From an uncultured Pseudomonadota bacterium (GTDB taxonomy: Bacteria > Pseudomonadota > Gammaproteobacteria > Burkholderiales > Usitatibacteraceae), in contig CALEJW010000111.1 of assembly GCA_937898635.1 (NCBI GenBank), positions 1-20,162 of the forward strand: a stretch of DNA of 20,162 nt, written 5' to 3'. The notes beneath the pieces were generated by a model. The model saw only the letters and a list, made by a program, of their open reading frames with translations. It did no database searches and was not told the DNA's origin. How positions within the stretch are numbered: position 1 is the stretch's first letter; the number at the start of each line of letters is the position of its first letter. The position numbers were made by a program, and so were the translations under genes. Positions 8,749 through 15,246 of the stretch are shown here, in pieces.

Positions 8749-10209
8749 CTACGTGGCGATCCAGACGATGGCGAGAATCGCGAGGAGCGACGCGTAGCTC
8801 GGCGGGTCCTTCGTGGCGAAGTCGATGGGATCGGCGCCGATCTCGCCGCGGTAGGCGAGGAGCCATGCGCGCGTGATCCAGTACAGGAGCACGAAGGGCG
8901 CGGCCCACAGGACCTCGGGGTGCCGGTACTGGGAGAGGGTGTCCAGGCTGGTGATGAAGAGCGCGAACACCAGGACCGAGATGTAGCCGCTCACGATTCC
9001 CAGCGTTCCGACGGGCAGCAGGTCCTCGGCACGGTAGCCCCGGCCGGCGACGACCGAGTCGCTCTTTCCGGTTGCCGCGAGGTCGGCGAGCTCCCGGTGG
9101 CGCTTGATGAGGGCGAGCGACAGGAACATGAAGACCGAGAACCCCAGGAGCCACGGGGAGAGCGTCACGCCGATGGCCACCGCTCCGGCGAAGACGCGAA
9201 GCGTGTAGAGGATCGTCAGGACCAGGACGTCGAGCACCGCTTCCCGCTTGAGCCACACCGAATAGAGAATCGTCATCGCGAAGTAGGCGGCGAGGGAAAG
9301 CGCGAACCTGCCCGGCAGCGCCACCAGGAGAAGGCCCGCTCCCGCGAGCAGCAAGGGAACGAGGAATGCCGACCACGCGATCGGCACCTCGCCCGCCGCG
9401 AAGGGCCGGGAGCGTTTCGCGGGGTGGCGCCGGTCGGCGTCGAGGTCGGCGACGTCGTTCATGACGTAGACGGCGGAGGCCACGAGCGAGAAGGCGAGGA
9501 ACGCGAGCGTGGCCGCGGCCAGCGTCCCGGCGTCGGCCAGGCGGTGTGCCGTCACGGCCGGCACGAACACGAGCACGTTCTTCGCCCAGTGCCGGATGCG
9601 AAGCAGGCGGGCGAGCGACGCCAGCGGCCGGGCCTCGCGTGGAAACGCCCGGCCCGGATTGCCCTGCGCGCGAACGGAGGCGGCGAGCGACTCGCCGCCC
9701 GCCGCGTGGGCAAGCCGCGCCGACCGGAGGGCGGGCAGGTCCGCCCGGCTGTCGCCGAGATAGTCGAAGCCGCGCTCGCCGTACTCGGCCACGAGCGCCG
9801 CGCGCTTCGCCTCGGCCTTGAGGTTGACGCCGTCCTTCGTCGCGAAGACGCGGCCCACGAAGCCCAGGTGCCGCGCCACGCGCTGCGCCAGCATCTCGTG
9901 CGCGGCGGTGGCGATCGCGATGTCGCGCCCCGACGCGTGCTCCTCGCGCAGCCAGTCGACGACCTCGGCGCGATACGGAAGGTGTTCCACGTCGACCGGG
10001 CCCGCGCGCGCGAGCCTCTCCTTGAGGACGCAACGCCCGGCGAGCAGCCAGAACGGCACGGCGAACGCGAGCCAGGGCTTGCGGGAAACGGCGCGGGCGA
10101 GCGACTCCCAGAGCAGGTCCGAACGGATGATCGTTCCGTCCAGGTCCGCCACCAGCGGCACCGAAGCGGGCGCCGCGGGATGCGGGCCGGGAACGCGCGG
10201 ATCAGTCAC
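8749..10209 (-). CDS. HAD-UbiA fusion, polyprenyl-phosphate phosphoribosyltransferase-like
   Basis: 486-residue fusion. Residues 17-165 form a HAD-superfamily domain with all catalytic motifs: DLDGT (nucleophile D22, acid/base D24), motif II ATAAHE at 100-105, a lysine (K131 or K135) and GDSRAD at 152-157. Residues 200-486 form a UbiA integral-membrane prenyltransferase with RIRHWAKN, the aspartate-rich NDVADLDAD at 251-259, KRSRPFAAG at 265-273 and YSVWLKR...LD at 316-327. This version resembles decaprenyl-phosphate phosphoribosyltransferase (mycobacterial Rv3806c type), which joins PRPP to a polyprenyl phosphate. The HAD part could remove the 5-phosphate from that product; this is inference. 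The GTG start at 10209 is preferred because the region upstream in frame has no family similarity; an ACAAGG stretch about 10 bases upstream may be the SD. Confidence 0.85.
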   Translation of the reverse strand: MTDPRVPGPHPAAPASVPLVADLDGTIIRSDLLWESLARAVSRKPWLAFAVPFWLLAGRCVLKERLARAGPVDVEHLPYRAEVVDWLREEHASGRDIAIATAAHEMLAQRVARHLGFVGRVFATKDGVNLKAEAKRAALVAEYGERGFDYLGDSRADLPALRSARLAHAAGGESLAASVRAQGNPGRAFPREARPLASLARLLRIRHWAKNVLVFVPAVTAHRLADAGTLAAATLAFLAFSLVASAVYVMNDVADLDADRRHPAKRSRPFAAGEVPIAWSAFLVPLLLAGAGLLLVALPGRFALSLAAYFAMTILYSVWLKREAVLDVLVLTILYTLRVFAGAVAIGVTLSPWLLGFSVFMFLSLALIKRHRELADLAATGKSDSVVAGRGYRAEDLLPVGTLGIVSGYISVLVFALFITSLDTLSQYRHPEVLWAAPFVLLYWITRAWLLAYRGEIGADPIDFATKDPPSYASLLAILAIVWIAT

Positions 10210-10280
10210 CGGAAGTGAACCTTGTGGCCATCGCGGACGAGAGTCGGTCAAGGGGAGATTGCGGGCACGCCCCGGGGACA

Positions 10281-10309
10281 ATGATGAAGGAAGGCGGCCG
10301 GTGAAGCAA
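10281..10309 (-). promoter_or_regulatory. Possible sigma-70 promoter for the HAD-UbiA gene
   Basis: On the minus strand TTGCTT (10309-10304) and CATCAT (10286-10281) are separated by exactly 17 bases; each hexamer is only a partial match to consensus. The predicted start near 10274 leaves a leader of about 65 bases before the GTG at 10209. It sits in the 202-base divergent region (10210-10411), which is less GC-rich than its surroundings and otherwise holds no convincing gene. A further weak -10 (TAGGAT at 10370-10375) faces the plus-strand gene. Confidence 0.3.
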
Positions 10310-10411
10310 TAAACCACTGAAAATGAAGCCGAAAGTTCCGGCGCCCGGCGAAACCCCGGGACGGGGAGGTAGGATTCCCGGTGTTCGCGGCCTTGGGAGA
10401 TCGATCCGTTG

Positions 10412-10825
10412 ATGCTCGTCGCGCTGCAATTCGCGCTCATCGCGTTCCTGGTCCTGCGCGCAAGTCCCGCGCAGGCGGGCGTCGCGTTCGCCGTGCTGCT
10501 CGCGGCGGGCGCCGCGATCGGGATCTGGACGCTTTCGGCGAACCGTCCGGGCAACTTCAACATCCGGCCGGAACCGAAGGCGGGCGGCGTCCTCGTGACG
10601 CGCGGCCCCTACCGCTGGATCCGCCACCCGATGTACCTCGCCGTGATCCTCGTCGCGGCGGCCCTCGCCGCCGCCGGCGACGCCTGGTCGTGGCCGGCCT
10701 GGATCCTTCTTCTCGCGGTCCTCTTCGCCAAGGCCCGCCGCGAGGAGCGCGCGCTGGCCCTTGTCCACCCGGGCTACGCGGACTATCGTGCCCGCACGCG
10801 CGCGATCCTGCCTTTCGTCCTTTGA
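10412..10825 (+). CDS. Isoprenylcysteine carboxyl methyltransferase-like membrane protein
   Basis: 137-residue membrane protein of the ICMT/PEMT superfamily, SAM-dependent methyltransferases embedded in the inner membrane. The signature stretch is LVTRGPYRWIRHPMYLAVIL at about 63-82, containing the RHPMY motif that contributes to the SAM site, followed by a helical hairpin and a conserved EERAL...PGYADYRARTR tail. Two helices precede the motif. The natural substrate of bacterial members is mostly unknown. ATG 10412 is preferred over TTG 10409 immediately before it; GGGAGA at 10395-10400 is an acceptable SD. It is divergent from the HAD-UbiA gene and 66 bases upstream of the next membrane protein. 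Confidence 0.85.
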   Translation: MLVALQFALIAFLVLRASPAQAGVAFAVLLAAGAAIGIWTLSANRPGNFNIRPEPKAGGVLVTRGPYRWIRHPMYLAVILVAAALAAAGDAWSWPAWILLLAVLFAKARREERALALVHPGYADYRARTRAILPFVL

Positions 10826-10891
10826 GCGTCGCGCACGCGCCCGGGGAGACGCCGGCCGTAGCAGCGAACACAACGAGAGAGGAGACGATCC

Positions 10892-11293
10892 ATGAATGGG
10901 AAGTTCTGGATTTCCGTGGTGGCGATGTTCGTGGTGTCGATGGCGCTGGGTTTCCTGATCCACGGCACCCTGCTCATGAACGACTACGCGCGCCTGCCGG
11001 CGCTGATGCGCTCGCTGGATTCCCAGGGGGAGATGTTCCCCTACATGCTCCTCGCCCACGTCTTCCTCGCGGTGGGCTTCACCTGGATCTACCTGAAGGG
11101 CCGCGAGGCGAAGCCGTGGCTCGCGCAGGGCGTGCGCTTCGGCATCTCGGTGGCGGTGCTCACCACCATCCCCACCTACCTCATCTATTTCGCGGTGATG
11201 CCGTTTCCCTCGGACCTCGTCGCGCAGCAGATCGTCTTCGACACGATCGGCGTGGTCCTCATGGGGATCGTGATCGCCTGGATCAACCGTTGA
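10892..11293 (+). CDS. Conserved hypothetical four-helix membrane protein
   Basis: 133-residue protein; I recognise no named family with certainty. Four hydrophobic segments are visible, at about 5-27, 47-69, 80-103 and 112-131. Between the first two lies a polar loop (MNDYARLPALMRS), and the protein ends WINR right after the last helix. The start is secure: GAGAGGAGA at 10876-10884 is a strong SD 7 bases before the ATG. It may be cotranscribed with the ICMT-like gene or have its own promoter in the 66-base gap. A strong hairpin directly follows the stop. Inner-membrane location is inferred from hydrophobicity. Confidence 0.75.
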   Translation: MNGKFWISVVAMFVVSMALGFLIHGTLLMNDYARLPALMRSLDSQGEMFPYMLLAHVFLAVGFTWIYLKGREAKPWLAQGVRFGISVAVLTTIPTYLIYFAVMPFPSDLVAQQIVFDTIGVVLMGIVIAWINR

Positions 11294-11299
11294 GCGCCG

Positions 11300-11327
11300 C
11301 CGCGCCCGGCGTGGCCGCCGGGCGCGG
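11300..11327. terminator. Perfect 11-bp stem hairpin between convergent genes
   Basis: CCGCGCCCGGC (11300-11310) and GCCGGGCGCGG (11317-11327) are exact reverse complements around the 6-base loop GTGGCC. The hairpin fills the 46-base gap between two convergent genes, ending 12 bases before the DoxX stop and beginning 6 bases after the other stop. No U-tract follows on either strand, so it may act as a bidirectional barrier or as an RNA 3'-end stabiliser more than as a textbook intrinsic terminator. Confidence 0.7.
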
Positions 11328-11339
11328 GGCGCTGCGTCC

Positions 11340-11789
11340 TCAGAGCGCGTAGCGCCGGCTCCGCGCCGTGCCGGGCCGGGATTCGCCGGGAAGGGCGCTT
11401 CCCGAAAGGGCCCACGCGCCGTCGCCGAGGAGTGCCTGGGCGGCGCAGGCGAGCGCGAGGAACGCGGGATATTCCCAGCCGCCGCCGGCGTTGGTGAAAA
11501 GCCAGCCGTTGCCCGCGTGCGCCCAGGTCGCGCCGGCGAGCACGGGCAGCAGCGCGAGCGCGACCCAGCGCGCCTTCACGCCGAGGACCAGCAGCACGCC
11601 GCCCAGGGCCTCCATCGCGAAGACGACGTAGGCGAGGAAGGCGGGCAGGCCCAGCGAGCCGAAGTAGGCGGCCGTGCCCGGGAGCGTGAAGACGACGCCC
11701 TTCAGGTAGACGCTGTGGGCGATGAACATCGTGCCGAGCGCGACGCGCAGCACGAGGGCCCCGAGGGGCGCGAGGGAACGGTCGATCAT
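11340..11789 (-). CDS. DoxX family membrane protein
   Basis: 149-residue four-helix membrane protein of the DoxX superfamily. Typical features are the N-terminal LVLRVALGTMFIAHSVYLK, the SLGLPAFLAYVVFAMEALGGVLLVLG segment carrying the family's conserved Glu, and a late hydrophobic pair before a basic tail. DoxX proteins are associated with redox and thiol stress systems, but most have no proven reaction. ATG 11789 has a GGAGGG SD 5 bases upstream. It lies 12 bases after the rhodanese stop, so the two form an operon; the pairing with a sulfurtransferase supports a sulfur or thiol-redox role (inference). Confidence 0.9.
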   Translation of the reverse strand: MIDRSLAPLGALVLRVALGTMFIAHSVYLKGVVFTLPGTAAYFGSLGLPAFLAYVVFAMEALGGVLLVLGVKARWVALALLPVLAGATWAHAGNGWLFTNAGGGWEYPAFLALACAAQALLGDGAWALSGSALPGESRPGTARSRRYAL

Positions 11790-11801
11790 GGCGCCCTCCG
11801 C

Positions 11802-12185
11802 TCAGGCGGCGGCCGCGGCGGGGGCCGAGGTCTCCAGGGCGTTGCCGAAGGATTCCCAGGCGGCGAATCCGCCCTCCATCTCGACGACCGGGTAGCCCTG
11901 CGCCACGAGGATCGCCGCCGCCTCCGAGGCGAGGTGGCATTGCGCGTTGTAGCAGTAGAGCACGTTGGGCCTGTCCTTCGAGAGGCCGGCGGGCTTCTCC
12001 CACTTGCCCTTGGGAAGGCTCACGGCACCCGGGACGTGGGCGGCACGGAAGTCGGCGGGATAGCGCACGTCGACGATGGTGATGTCGGCCTTCGCGTCGA
12101 TCATGCCCGCGAGCTCGTGGGGCCCGGTGGTGAAGGCGTTCCTGGCGGCGAAGTGCCTCGCGGCGGCGTCGAAGTCGTAGTTCAT
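11802..12185 (-). CDS. Rhodanese-like domain protein
   Basis: Single-domain rhodanese of 127 aa, probably cytoplasmic since no signal peptide is seen. It has IVDVRYPADFRAAHVPGAV at 37-55, active-site loop YCYNAQCHLA with presumed catalytic Cys78 at 77-86, and GYPVVEMEGGFAAWE at 97-111. The loop carries a second Cys (C83) and lacks the usual GxRS ending, so it belongs to the YCYN..CH variant; the sulfur donor cannot be predicted. The C-terminus is an alanine run. AAGGAA lies 5 bases before the ATG. It is first in the operon with DoxX and divergent from the LysR gene, a common arrangement for a regulator and its target. Confidence 0.9.
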   Translation of the reverse strand: MNYDFDAAARHFAARNAFTTGPHELAGMIDAKADITIVDVRYPADFRAAHVPGAVSLPKGKWEKPAGLSKDRPNVLYCYNAQCHLASEAAAILVAQGYPVVEMEGGFAAWESFGNALETSAPAAAAA

Positions 12186-12275
12186 GGCGGTTCCTTTCCG
12201 GTGGATGGCGCGGGATGCGCGTGGCCGGAATCATGGCGCGGGCCCGGCCGGGGATCGACGGGGTCCGTGGGATAT

Positions 12276-12300
12276 CATTGTTCACGGAAATCGACTAATG
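12276..12300. promoter_or_regulatory. Candidate LysR-type operator (T-N11-A dyad)
   Basis: The 25-base element reads CATTnnTC-N9-GAnnAATG, an interrupted dyad with matching bases at both ends and the T-N11-A core typical of LysR-family binding sites. A TATCAT hexamer overlaps its left edge (12273-12278). It sits between the rhodanese gene (start 91 bases away) and the LysR gene, just before the preferred LysR start, so it could serve both autoregulation and control of the divergent operon. Confidence 0.45.
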
Positions 12301-12309
12301 AGGCCCCCC

Positions 12310-13278
12310 ATGGACCCCCTTTCCGACATCGCCGTCTTCGTCCGCGTGGTCGAGCGCTCGAGCTTCACCCGCGCCGCCGAGGACCTCGAGCTCTCGAAGG
12401 CGGTCGTGAGCAAGTACCTCACGCGCCTGGAGGAGCGCCTCGGCGCGCGGCTCCTCAACCGCAGCACGCGCCGGCTCTCCCTCACGGAGGCCGGCTCCGT
12501 CCTCTTCGAGCGAAGCCGGCTCGCCATCGAGCGGATCGAGGAGGCGCAGTCGGAGGTGGCGCGCTTCCAGTCGGCGCCGCGCGGGCGCCTCGCGGTGAGC
12601 GCCCCCATGGCCTTCGGCGTCCTGCACCTGGGCCGGCTGCTGCCCGACTTCCTCCGCGCCCAGCCCGGCGTGAGCCTCGACATGCGCCTGGACGACCGTT
12701 TCGTGAACCTCGTGGCCGAGGGCTTCGACATGGCGATCCGCATCGGCGCGCTCACCGACTCGACGCTCGTCGCGAGGAAGCTCGCGCCCTGCCGGCAGGT
12801 GGTGTGCGCCTCCCCCGCGTACGTGCAGGCCCGCGGCGCTCCTCGGGAGCCGGCGGACCTCGCGGCCCACAACTGCTTCGTGTATTCCTACGCCCCGCAG
12901 GGCAACGCCTGGCGCTTCTCCGGCCGCGAGGGGCGCGAGGCGACCGTGGCCGTGACGGGCAACCTTCGGCTGAACAACGGCCTGCTCGAGCGCGACGCGG
13001 CGCTCGCCGGGGCGGGCATCGCACGGCTGCCGACCTTCTACGTCGGCCCGCTCATCCGCGAGGGCCGGCTCGTGGCGCTGCTGCCCGGGTGGAAGCCCCC
13101 GGAGCTCGGCATCTACGCGGTCTATCCGCAGCGGCAGCACGTGCCCCCGAAGGTGCGGGCCTTCGTCGACTTCCTCGTGGGCCGTTTCGGGCCGAAGCCC
13201 GATTGGGACCTCTTCGAGGCGCCCGCGGCGGGCTCGCGCAGGCCGGCCGTGAAGCGGCACCGCGGCAAGCGCGGATGA
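12310..13278 (+). CDS. LysR family transcriptional regulator (CrgA-like)
   Basis: 322-residue LysR-type regulator. The N-terminal winged helix-turn-helix (about 1-60) contains FVRVVERSSFTRAAEDLELS and VSKYLTRLEERLGARLLNRS, followed by RRLSLTEAG. The effector domain (about 90-300) begins GRLAVSAPMAFGVLHLGRLL and has DMAIRIGALTDSTLVARKL, typical of the CrgA-like subgroup. The C-terminus is a basic tail. ATG 12310 (MDPLSDIAVFVRVVE) gives the usual family start, with TGAGG 6 bases upstream as possible SD; ATG 12298 is in frame but would place the coding start inside the operator-like dyad. By position it probably regulates itself and the divergent rhodanese-DoxX operon, perhaps in response to an oxidant or aromatic compound; the ligand is not visible. 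Confidence 0.93.
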   Translation: MDPLSDIAVFVRVVERSSFTRAAEDLELSKAVVSKYLTRLEERLGARLLNRSTRRLSLTEAGSVLFERSRLAIERIEEAQSEVARFQSAPRGRLAVSAPMAFGVLHLGRLLPDFLRAQPGVSLDMRLDDRFVNLVAEGFDMAIRIGALTDSTLVARKLAPCRQVVCASPAYVQARGAPREPADLAAHNCFVYSYAPQGNAWRFSGREGREATVAVTGNLRLNNGLLERDAALAGAGIARLPTFYVGPLIREGRLVALLPGWKPPELGIYAVYPQRQHVPPKVRAFVDFLVGRFGPKPDWDLFEAPAAGSRRPAVKRHRGKRG

Positions 13279-13308
13279 GGCCGGCTGTTGCCGCCGACGG
13301 CGAGCTTG

Positions 13309-14544
13309 CTAGCGAGCCGCCGGCTCGCCCGCGCGTTCGGCGAGCCAGGCCACCATCCTTTCGCCCGCCTCCCGGCTGGAGAGGAGGTCCAGGTGGCCCA
13401 TGCGCACGCCCACCCATTGGCGCGAGAGCGGAATGCCGAGGTCGCGGCTCCGGGAAGCGTGGCGGCCCAGGGCGCTCGCGAGCGGCACGAGCCCGTCGCC
13501 GGCCACGCGATCGACGAGGCTTCCGGGGCGCTCGCCCGTCGTGGCGGCGAGCGCGTAGCAGGGCACGCCGCGGGGCAGCGCCGGCGTGTGCCTCGGCGCG
13601 GGACGGCGCGCGAAGCGGTCCTTCCCGGCCCAGTCCTCGTTCACGATCGCGCCGTGGCGCAGGTCGGTGATGCCGGCGCTGCGGATGCGGCCCAGCCGCG
13701 CGAAGGGCGCGCCGTAGGGGCTCGCGTCGAGGAGGAGGTCGATCCAGTTTCCCCCGCGCTCCAGCGGCGCGCCGTGGTGGGGCGTGCCGAGGAAGAAGAG
13801 CGCGCCGAGCTTCGCCGTCCAGGCGTGGCCCGCGGCCTCGCCGTAGTGGCAGGCGCTGCGGGCCACCAGGCCGCCCATGCTGTGGCCGACGATCGCGAGT
13901 TCCTCCACGGGAACCGGCCATTCCCGGACGAGCGCCTCGAGCGTGGCGGCGAACGCCTGCCCGTTGGTCGAGATATGCCGGCCGGAATCGTAGTGGAGGT
14001 AGACCGGGGTGAGCCCCGTCTCGCGGGCGAGGAAGGCGCCGTGGTCGTGGCCCTCCCGCGTCCATTGCAGGTCGTTCATGCACAGGCCGTGGACGAGGAC
14101 GGCGATGCGCGGGGAAGCGTCCGGGAAGGCCGCGGCAAGCGACGGGCCGTCGGTCTCGACCACAACGCCCGCGCGGCGGATGCGCATCGGAATCGCGAGC
14201 GGATTGCCGGACTCCGCCAGGTAGTCGCCGAGCACGCCGTTCAGCGCCGCGAGCACCGCCTCGCGCTCGCGTGACGAGGCTCGCTCGGCCAGGGCCGGGG
14301 GCAGGCGCGCGAGGACCGCGTCGATGCCGCTGCCCACGAGGCCCGTGACGCCACGCACGGCGCCGTAGACGAGGCCGGTGATCCCCGAGGTGCGACCGCG
14401 GGGAGGCTTTCCGAGGGGCGGCGAGGCGCTCGCGATGCTGTGGTGCAGCGCCTCGACCAGGTCCGCGACGCCGAGCGTCGCGTCGATGGCGAGACGCCCG
14501 AGGCCGCGCACGTCGGACGGGCGAAGGTGCGTCGTGCCGCTCAC
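13309..14544 (-). CDS. Alpha/beta-hydrolase, PGAP1/lipase-like
   Basis: 411-residue serine hydrolase. Residues 149-230 hold the core: VLVHGLCMND (oxyanion region, 149-158) and GHSMGG with nucleophile S222. FLGTPHHGAPLERGG at 251-265 is typical of PGAP1/triacylglycerol-lipase-like proteins. D350 in AGDGLVP and H384 in RMGHLDLL complete a plausible triad. The first about 140 residues form a glycine-rich, partly hydrophobic N-terminal region without a clear signal peptide and may be membrane-associated. The GTG start at 14544 overlaps the preceding stop (GTGA), so it is translationally coupled to the YqjK-like gene. A role in membrane lipid turnover or storage polymer metabolism is possible; the substrate is not evident. 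Confidence 0.88.
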   Translation of the reverse strand: MSGTTHLRPSDVRGLGRLAIDATLGVADLVEALHHSIASASPPLGKPPRGRTSGITGLVYGAVRGVTGLVGSGIDAVLARLPPALAERASSREREAVLAALNGVLGDYLAESGNPLAIPMRIRRAGVVVETDGPSLAAAFPDASPRIAVLVHGLCMNDLQWTREGHDHGAFLARETGLTPVYLHYDSGRHISTNGQAFAATLEALVREWPVPVEELAIVGHSMGGLVARSACHYGEAAGHAWTAKLGALFFLGTPHHGAPLERGGNWIDLLLDASPYGAPFARLGRIRSAGITDLRHGAIVNEDWAGKDRFARRPAPRHTPALPRGVPCYALAATTGERPGSLVDRVAGDGLVPLASALGRHASRSRDLGIPLSRQWVGVRMGHLDLLSSREAGERMVAWLAERAGEPAAR

Positions 14545-14852
14545 GCGGGCGGCGGGTCCGCCGGGTCCTTCTTGAGCATCAGGACCGCGAGGTGCGTGAG
14601 TCTCGCGACCGCCAGTGCCCGGATCGCGAAGGAGAGCCAGCGCGCCACGCGGTGCCGGCCCACGCCCTCGGCCACGAGGAGGAGCGCAGCTTCGCGGGCC
14701 GGCGCGGAGCGGGCGGCGCCGGCGAGCGCGTGGCCCCAGGTGAGGCCCCGCCGGAGATTGCCCGCGTGATAGGCGACCTTGAGGCGGCACAGCTGCGCGC
14801 GCGCGAGGAGCACCTCCTTGCGCAGGGCGAGGTCGTCGTCGCGGCTACTCAT
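14541..14852 (-). CDS. Small YqjK-like protein
   Basis: 103-residue protein, basic overall. It starts MSSRDDDLALRKEVLLARAQ, and its Arg/Leu-rich helical N-terminus, mid-region LTWGHA and C-terminal helix with LAVLMLKK resemble E. coli YqjK in layout. The assignment rests on weak similarity plus position directly after the YqjE-like gene. Its ATG lies inside the upstream gene (8-base overlap) and its stop overlaps the hydrolase start, so the operon is tightly coupled. Function unknown; peripheral membrane association is likely. Confidence 0.7.
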   Translation of the reverse strand: MSSRDDDLALRKEVLLARAQLCRLKVAYHAGNLRRGLTWGHALAGAARSAPAREAALLLVAEGVGRHRVARWLSFAIRALAVARLTHLAVLMLKKDPADPPPA

Positions 14853-15234
14853 CGCTTCCCCGCACCATGTCGAGGTCGCGCCGGAATTCCTCCAGCGTCG
14901 CGCTGAAGGGCGGCGGGCTGTCCTTGAGGACCGCGCGAAGGCGCAGGAACGCCCCCGCGCCGACGGCCGCGTAGGCGAGCGTCACGCCGGCGATGGCCGC
15001 GAGCCGGTGCGTGTCCCAGAAGAAGACGACCACCAGGAAGGCGAGGAGAACGAGGGCCACGCCGAGGAAGACCGCGGCGACGAGCGCCAGCACCGCGAGG
15101 CGCTTGCGGCGCGCGGCTTCCTCCTTGAACTCGAGGGCCGCCAGCTCGACGCGGGTGCCCAGGAGCGCAAGGAAGGAGGAGCCGAGCGCGCGCGCGGAAT
15201 CGAGCGGCCCGGCCTCGCCCGGCGGCCTGTCCAA
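14845..15234 (-). CDS. YqjE/holin-X family membrane protein
   Basis: 129 residues with two adjacent membrane helices (about 45-69 and 76-97) preceded by an amphipathic ALLGTRVELAALEFKEEAARR helix and followed by a charged tail, the pattern of the YqjE family (often labelled phage holin family, holin-X). No phage gene is nearby, so a holin role is not supported. The start is TTG at 15234; there is no ATG or GTG in the right place, and the in-frame upstream stop is the DUF883 stop 12 bases earlier. AGGCGG, overlapping that stop, may be the SD. In E. coli YqjD, YqjE and YqjK are cotranscribed and growth-phase regulated. Confidence 0.85.
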   Translation of the reverse strand: MDRPPGEAGPLDSARALGSSFLALLGTRVELAALEFKEEAARRKRLAVLALVAAVFLGVALVLLAFLVVVFFWDTHRLAAIAGVTLAYAAVGAGAFLRLRAVLKDSPPPFSATLEEFRRDLDMVRGSDE

Positions 15235-15246
15235 GGCGCCGGCCGC

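Noticed and set aside
6578..10033. Very long minus-strand open frame antisense to the two membrane glycosyltransferase-like genes
   Set aside because: The translation is dominated by Arg, Gly, Ala, Pro and His with no recognisable motif. It is the usual by-product of high GC in third codon positions of the true genes.
10323..10412. 29-codon ORF ending in TGATG overlap with the methyltransferase start
   Set aside because: No SD, no recognisable peptide features, and the overlap can arise by chance. A translated leader peptide cannot be excluded, but nothing else supports it.
10210..10563. Upstream extension of the HAD-UbiA reading frame
   Set aside because: The added residues have no family similarity and run through the promoter region and into the divergent gene. 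The GTG at 10209 gives the normal protein.
13299..13329. Possible hairpin between the LysR and hydrolase stops (GGCGAGC / GCTCGCC)
   Set aside because: Only 7-bp arms with a 17-base loop, partly within the hydrolase coding end, and no U-tract; weak by comparison with the 11300-11327 hairpin.
14845..15234. Phage holin interpretation of the YqjE-like protein
   Set aside because: The family label includes holin, but no endolysin, phage structural gene or integrase is present and the neighbours are the usual YqjD/YqjK partners.
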